Source: Candidatus Gastranaerophilales bacterium (GTDB lineage: Bacteria > Cyanobacteriota > Vampirovibrionia > Gastranaerophilales > Gastranaerophilaceae). Taken from it: a stretch of 36,761 bases of DNA. Positions 33,005 through 36,761 of the stretch are shown in pieces (positions within the stretch are counted from its first letter, which is position 1; each line of letters begins with the position of its first letter). A program made the position numbers and the translations under genes. The stretch spans positions 1 to 36,761 of the forward strand of contig CALUTG010000012.1 in assembly GCA_944323615.1 (NCBI GenBank), read 5' to 3'. The notes beneath the pieces are model-generated. The model worked only from the letters and a program-made list of their open reading frames with translations, ran no database searches and was not told the DNA's origin.

Positions 33005-34132
33005 TTATTTTACCAGCTCCTTAGGAATAGCATAAAGAACCGTTTCACAAATAGTTTCTCTATAGTGTCCGAGCCTGAATTCATAATCAGGCAGGAGTTC
33101 TTTTAAATATACAGGGATTTCATAAAACTGTGCTGCCGAGTGGTAGATAGAAATGGCAAGCTGAGGTCTGTGCTTAAGAAGAGTGTTTTTAGCTCCCTCT
33201 AAAGCTTCCTGTTCTGCATTTTCCAGATCCATTTTTATAAAATCAATTTTCTCAATATGATTTTGTTCAACAAAACTGTCTATAGAAACAGCATCAACTG
33301 TTATTATTTGAGCAGGACGCTTAATATCAGGTTTCTTTTCAACGACTGCAGAAGCTGCTTTAAAGCTGAACTCTTCTCTGAATGAAAGCTGGGTATCTTC
33401 TTTCCATAAAGCTTTTTGTATAATTTCGATTTCAGGATGCCTTTGTATTAATTTATCAAATAAATTATTTTTGAATGAATTGTAGCAAGGCTCAAAAGCA
33501 TACACCTTTTTACATTTCGGGAGCATTTGTAATGTTATTAATGAATGTATCCCGTTGCAAGCTCCGCCGTCAATAGCAGTTTTAATGGCATCTTTGTTTA
33601 TAAATTCAAAATAATGTTCAAACGGGTAAAGATCAATTCTGTTCGGATATTTTTTATTGTAATATTTTTCAATTTCCGGTTCATATTTTTTCTTATTATC
33701 TCGTGCTTTTGCAAGGAATCTGTATAAATTTCTTTCGGAAAGAGTTTTAAATATTTTAGCAGATTTTTCCACATTCCATTTATTCTTTTTGGTATCTTCT
33801 TTCGGGAGAAAATCTTTCGTTATAAGAACAATATTTTTTATACCAAATGCCTTAAGGATGAATTCCATATAAAACCTGTGTGCGTATGATGCTACCAATA
33901 CGGTATCAAATTCATTTAGATGCGCATCTAAATCCTGAGCGAGATAAACAGGCAATCCTTTCAACTCTCCGGAATTCTTAGAGTCTATAAAAAATTTCAC
34001 GTCTATGTCAGATCTTAGTTCCTTAAGTTTATCAAATAACTGTTCTGCAGTTTTGTTTGAGCCGTATATGCAAATTTTTGAATTCTTTGCAAGATTGTTA
34101 AATAGTTTTGTGTACTTATCCTCTTTAAGCAT
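33005..34132 (-). CDS. FkbM-family methyltransferase with N-terminal Rossmann-like domain (copy 2)
   Basis: 375 aa from the ATG at 34132, with GGAGAGGG just upstream; a TTG five codons earlier overlaps that site and is excluded. Residues 15-105 are a Rossmann-like unit (NSKICIYGSNKTAEQLFDKL, FFIDSKNSGELKGLPVYL), and about 195-370 an FkbM domain (IDGGACNGIHSLITL, VYAFEPCYNSFKNNL, IDFIKMDLENAEQEALEGAK, RPQLAISIYHSAAQFYEIPV). It shares architecture and many motifs with the gene at 29359. The start overlaps the radical SAM stop by 8 nt. Confidence 0.88.
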   Translation of the reverse strand: MLKEDKYTKLFNNLAKNSKICIYGSNKTAEQLFDKLKELRSDIDVKFFIDSKNSGELKGLPVYLAQDLDAHLNEFDTVLVASYAHRFYMEFILKAFGIKNIVLITKDFLPKEDTKKNKWNVEKSAKIFKTLSERNLYRFLAKARDNKKKYEPEIEKYYNKKYPNRIDLYPFEHYFEFINKDAIKTAIDGGACNGIHSLITLQMLPKCKKVYAFEPCYNSFKNNLFDKLIQRHPEIEIIQKALWKEDTQLSFREEFSFKAASAVVEKKPDIKRPAQIITVDAVSIDSFVEQNHIEKIDFIKMDLENAEQEALEGAKNTLLKHRPQLAISIYHSAAQFYEIPVYLKELLPDYEFRLGHYRETICETVLYAIPKELVK

Positions 34133-35126
34133 TATTTCCCTCTCCAATTAAATCTTCTATTTCTTTCCAGTTTTTCCCGATATTGTACATTGCAAGAACA
34201 GTATCTCTTTTGTCTAAACCGAAACTATCACAATTATAGCATAATTTTACATCTTTTCTCCCGTTTAGGAGCGATTGCCTGAGAGCTTTATATTTTTCAC
34301 CTCTCCAGATATCAATAAGTTTTTCTTTTGTTAAATCACCCATTGTCATTTGTCCAAGAGCATCATTACAACACAATGAAAGCTGCCCTGTAGGACGTAT
34401 TACAATCTGTGAAAAAGGCCAGAGGCAGGAACTTTTTATTCTGTAGATGTGTCTTCTGTTCTTAGCATTACCGGCTCTGTTATTTCTTAACATATGCTTA
34501 TCTATGAGTTGTATTTTTACTTTCTTCTTAAGCTCTTCGTCTTTAAGGCAGTATTCCGCAATTTCTTTTATTCTCGGATATAGGTGTTTTTCTCCCTCAT
34601 AATAATTGTCAATAACCATATAATCCAAATGTTCAATAAGTTCTTTAAACTTTTCCAGATTTAAAAGAATACCGTTTGTAAACAAAAAATTCTTTGCATC
34701 AGGCAGTTCTTCTTTTATATGTTTCACAAAACCATAGATTCTTTTATCAAGAAGCGGTTCATTGTTGGAGTATGCCGATATATATCCGCTGTAGCCAAGT
34801 TCTTTAAGTTGTCCGATGATGGAATAGAAAAGTTCGTCATCCATAACCTTGTATTCTCTTTTGTCAAGATGCTTATTTACCGGACAAAAATCGCAATCTC
34901 CGTTACAGCGGTTTAGGGTCTCGATTTCTATTGCTGTAGGGAGCGGAAAGGGTTCCTGCTGCATAAGAGACTGTAATACCTTTCGCAATTCTGTGTTTCT
35001 TTTTTTATCTCGTTTTTTGCGTCTAACATTGAGTACAAAAATTTCATAAAGCGTATTATTTTTACTAAGTATTTCAAAATAACGTTTCTTTAATGTTACT
35101 AAAAATGATAGTATCGTAAATTTCAT
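34125..35126 (-). CDS. Radical SAM / SPASM-domain protein
   Basis: 333 aa from the ATG at 35126; an upstream GTG at 35138 overlaps the previous stop (GTGA) but lies directly against the AGAGAG site, so the ATG spacing fits better. The radical SAM cluster motif is ETLNRCNGDCDFCPV with C74, C78 and C81. The barrel contains the SNNEPLLD and FLFTNGILL segments (GEPLL-like). A C-terminal SPASM-type set follows: C234, C252/C253 (GQLSLCCNDA), and C296 and C299 (LCYNC). The mixture of iron-sulfur sites suits oxidation or epimerisation of an alcohol or peptide. Its place in a glycan operon points to a sugar substrate, which is inference. Confidence 0.88.
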   Translation of the reverse strand: MKFTILSFLVTLKKRYFEILSKNNTLYEIFVLNVRRKKRDKKRNTELRKVLQSLMQQEPFPLPTAIEIETLNRCNGDCDFCPVNKHLDKREYKVMDDELFYSIIGQLKELGYSGYISAYSNNEPLLDKRIYGFVKHIKEELPDAKNFLFTNGILLNLEKFKELIEHLDYMVIDNYYEGEKHLYPRIKEIAEYCLKDEELKKKVKIQLIDKHMLRNNRAGNAKNRRHIYRIKSSCLWPFSQIVIRPTGQLSLCCNDALGQMTMGDLTKEKLIDIWRGEKYKALRQSLLNGRKDVKLCYNCDSFGLDKRDTVLAMYNIGKNWKEIEDLIGEGNNA

Positions 35127-35134
35127 ATAATTTA

Positions 35135-36319
35135 TCACTCTCTGCTTTTGTCTGTTATCAATTTTTCTATTAATTCGACTGCTCTTGCCGAAGAATTTCC
35201 GTCATCTACGCAGCCTTTTCCCCGTAAAAAATCTTCTACTTTTGATTTATATATATTATCTTCAAAATTTTCAATGTTCAATGCCAGTTCTGTATTATTT
35301 TGTGCCACAGGAAACGGCGTTTCATATAATGAGTAATAAAATCCTCTTTCGTGATTATATCTTTCAATATCCGGCGCATAAATAAACCCCGGCTTTCTTG
35401 TCAGTACAAAATCAAAAATACAGCTTGAATAATCTGTAACAGCAGCATCTGCACAGGCAAGGAGTTCCTGAACATCATCATAGGAAGATGCATCATAAAC
35501 ATAATCTTTCCCTTGCAGATCTGGTTTTGATTTTATATTCCTATGCATTCTTACAAAAATTACCCAATCTCCGCCGAATTTTTTCTCCAGAGCATTTTTT
35601 AAGTTTTCGTAGTCTAAATCGTAAATTTTTGTAGAGCAGCCCTGTCGAAAAGTCGGGACATATATAAGAATATTTTTATTTTCATCAATATTATACAGCT
35701 TGCAAATATTCTGCTTTAGCCTGTTGTTTTCCTTGAAAAAGATGTCATTTCTTGCATGTCCTATTCTTAAAATTTTCCCTTCTCCCCAAAAAGCGGATTT
35801 ATACACTCCGTCTTCAAATTCGCTGTTAGACAATAAATAGTCCTGCATTTTTGCATTTTCTATAGCGTATTCCTTCCAGCTTTTAGTAGTAATAAAAGCA
35901 TTTACATCTGCTTCAATCTTTTTTATCCCAAGGGAGCCGTGCCAGGTTTGGATATAGTATTGTTCAGGTCTTTTGGTTAAATGTTTTTTGATTAATTCTA
36001 CTTTATGATAGTTATCAACCCAGATTTTTGCAGTACATAAGTCATAAAAAGCTCTGACTGATTTTATGTTGACTTTTTTTATTCCTTTGGGGAATTTAAA
36101 ATCCCCGTTCTTAGGGTTAATAAGCCAGATTAATTTTAGTTCCGGATGAGTTTTTAACAATAACTGCGCTATATATTTAGGATTACAGCCATAGCCCATG
36201 CCTGCATAGTTAGAAAAAACTATTTTCCTTGTGTTTACCGGAAAATATTTGAAAGGCATGTATTTAAAGAAATTCTTTTTACTGTGTATTATAAAAAGTA
36301 AGACTGCAAATTTAAACAT
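35135..36319 (-). CDS. CDP-glycerol glycerophosphotransferase-like protein (TagB/TagF family, second)
   Basis: 394 aa, single-domain member. Motifs: FSNYAGMGYGCNPKYIAQLL, LIWLINPKNGDFKFPKGIKK, YYIQTWHGSLGIKKIEAD, MQDYLLSNSEFEDGVYKSAF and WGEGKILRIGHARND, then NILIYVPTFRQG, WVIFVRMHRN and ACADAAVTDYSSCIFDFVLT. Members polymerise or prime phosphopolyol chains, and WHG followed by the YDSSS-like end is typical. The N-terminal hydrophobic patch (FAVLLFIIHSKKNFFKYM) may bind the membrane. It starts 1 nt from the upstream epimerase stop, and its TGA overlaps the alternative start of the radical SAM gene. Confidence 0.89.
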   Translation of the reverse strand: MFKFAVLLFIIHSKKNFFKYMPFKYFPVNTRKIVFSNYAGMGYGCNPKYIAQLLLKTHPELKLIWLINPKNGDFKFPKGIKKVNIKSVRAFYDLCTAKIWVDNYHKVELIKKHLTKRPEQYYIQTWHGSLGIKKIEADVNAFITTKSWKEYAIENAKMQDYLLSNSEFEDGVYKSAFWGEGKILRIGHARNDIFFKENNRLKQNICKLYNIDENKNILIYVPTFRQGCSTKIYDLDYENLKNALEKKFGGDWVIFVRMHRNIKSKPDLQGKDYVYDASSYDDVQELLACADAAVTDYSSCIFDFVLTRKPGFIYAPDIERYNHERGFYYSLYETPFPVAQNNTELALNIENFEDNIYKSKVEDFLRGKGCVDDGNSSARAVELIEKLITDKSRE

Positions 36320-36320
36320 T

Positions 36321-36761
36321 TTATAATTGCTCCGCCATTTTCATTGACAATATCAGACGTTCAAACATTTCATCTAAGTCAATCCATGCTTCCCAGCCTA
36401 ACTTTTCCAGCTCGGCAGTATCAAGGATAATCTTTACAATCGGATTGTAACCTCTTTCCTTGTTGTCGATTTCATATTTTACTTCAACTCCCCCTTTTTC
36501 TGCTGCAATTCCAGCCATGTCTTTTATAGAAATTGCCGTATTCGGGTTAGCAACATTATATGCAACCTGATCTTTTCCTTTAAGTAAAATTGTAAGAAGA
36601 GCGCTGACTGCATCTGTAATATAGCAGTAATTTCGTATGGTTTCCCCTTTTGTATGTAAAACAATATTAGTTTTATTAATGACAGATTTTGCAAACTGGG
36701 CAAATACTCTGTTGTCATCTTTTGTAACTCCGGCTCCGAATGTTTGTGCAAGTCTTGCAAT
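36321..36761 (-). CDS. NAD-dependent epimerase/dehydratase (SDR family), C-terminal part
   Basis: A minus-strand frame enters at 36761 and remains open to 36321, giving the last 146 residues of a longer protein cut by the window edge. Translation reads IARLAQTFGAGVTKDDNRVF, then NYCYITDAVSALLTILLKGK, QVAYNVANPNTAISIKDMAG and ILDTAELEKLGWEAWIDLDE, the C-terminal substrate domain of extended SDR sugar epimerases/dehydratases (similar to UDP-glucuronate decarboxylases and GDP-sugar dehydratases). The NAD loop and YxxxK lie outside. The specific sugar cannot be named. It starts the visible minus-strand glycan operon, 1 nt before the TagB/F gene. Confidence 0.82.
   Translation of the reverse strand: MARLAQTFGAGVTKDDNRVFAQFAKSVINKTNIVLHTKGETIRNYCYITDAVSALLTILLKGKDQVAYNVANPNTAISIKDMAGIAAEKGGVEVKYEIDNKERGYNPIVKIILDTAELEKLGWEAWIDLDEMFERLILSMKMAEQL

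Noticed and set aside
36524-36760. A 78-codon minus-strand frame next to a 65-codon frame at 36321, which could look like a frameshifted gene
   Set aside because: A third frame reads straight through from 36761 to 36321 with good SDR homology, so there is one intact, edge-truncated gene and no frameshift.
1-36761. tRNA or rRNA genes
   Set aside because: No conserved tRNA T-arm/anticodon pattern or rRNA core sequence was recognised by eye; a tRNAscan run would be decisive.
27699-36761. Classical wall teichoic acid cluster
   Set aside because: Only the transferase family is shared; tagO/tagA/tagD and ABC exporter genes are not present, and the organism appears to be diderm.

Overview
The window is AT-rich bacterial DNA, densely packed with genes on both strands. 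It most likely comes from a non-photosynthetic relative of the Cyanobacteria of the Melainabacteria/Gastranaerophilales type. Three things point there: a Ycf23/DUF561 family protein (9129-9887), otherwise typical of cyanobacteria and plastids; a diderm envelope (TolC-type outer-membrane protein, RND pump, TonB/ExbB/ExbD); and two short proteins whose N-termini (for example NPNFGAI at 1215) match a style I associate with that group. This assignment is an inference, not a database result.

Region 1 (1-9100) starts with the 3' end of leuS and a bidirectional terminator facing rpmB. A GNAT-like protein follows. A minus-strand signalling operon (6855 to 1868) encodes a GAF-HD-GYP protein, an exported TPR protein, two NarL/LuxR response regulators and a pentapeptide-repeat protein, with no histidine kinase. 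Next come a GT2 glycosyltransferase, two lineage-type hypothetical genes and a 0.3-kb cluster of consecutive inverted repeats that looks like a dispersed intergenic element.

Region 2 (9100-17750) holds ycf23, a secreted HtrA-like protease without a PDZ domain, two exported VirB10-like envelope proteins, and a TonB/TolA - ExbB/TolQ - ExbD - ExbD module. The convergent replication pair holA-holB (clamp-loader delta and delta') and two small orphan genes complete it.

Region 3 (17750-25170) is a complete tripartite RND efflux operon (adaptor, permease, TolC), a small orphan gene, an Hsp20 chaperone, and a well-formed guanidine-I (ykkC) riboswitch with an overlapping intrinsic terminator ahead of an SMR-family (Gdx/SugE-type) exporter.

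Region 4 (25170-36761) is a surface-polysaccharide locus. It contains rfbCBA (dTDP-6-deoxy-4-keto sugar supply, with no rfbD in view) and a plus-strand CDP-glycerol glycerophosphotransferase-like gene. A tightly packed eight-gene minus-strand operon encodes an NAD-dependent epimerase, a second TagB/F-like transferase, a radical SAM/SPASM protein, two paralogous FkbM methyltransferases with an extra N-terminal Rossmann-like domain, a hexapeptide acyltransferase, a small SAM methyltransferase and a polysaccharide pyruvyltransferase. Together they suggest a phosphopolyol-containing, methylated, pyruvylated and acylated glycan made by a diderm.

A recurring feature is a -10-like hexamer 6 to 8 nt before the start codon with no Shine-Dalgarno sequence, seen at six genes. 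This suggests leaderless transcripts alongside ordinary SD-led genes.
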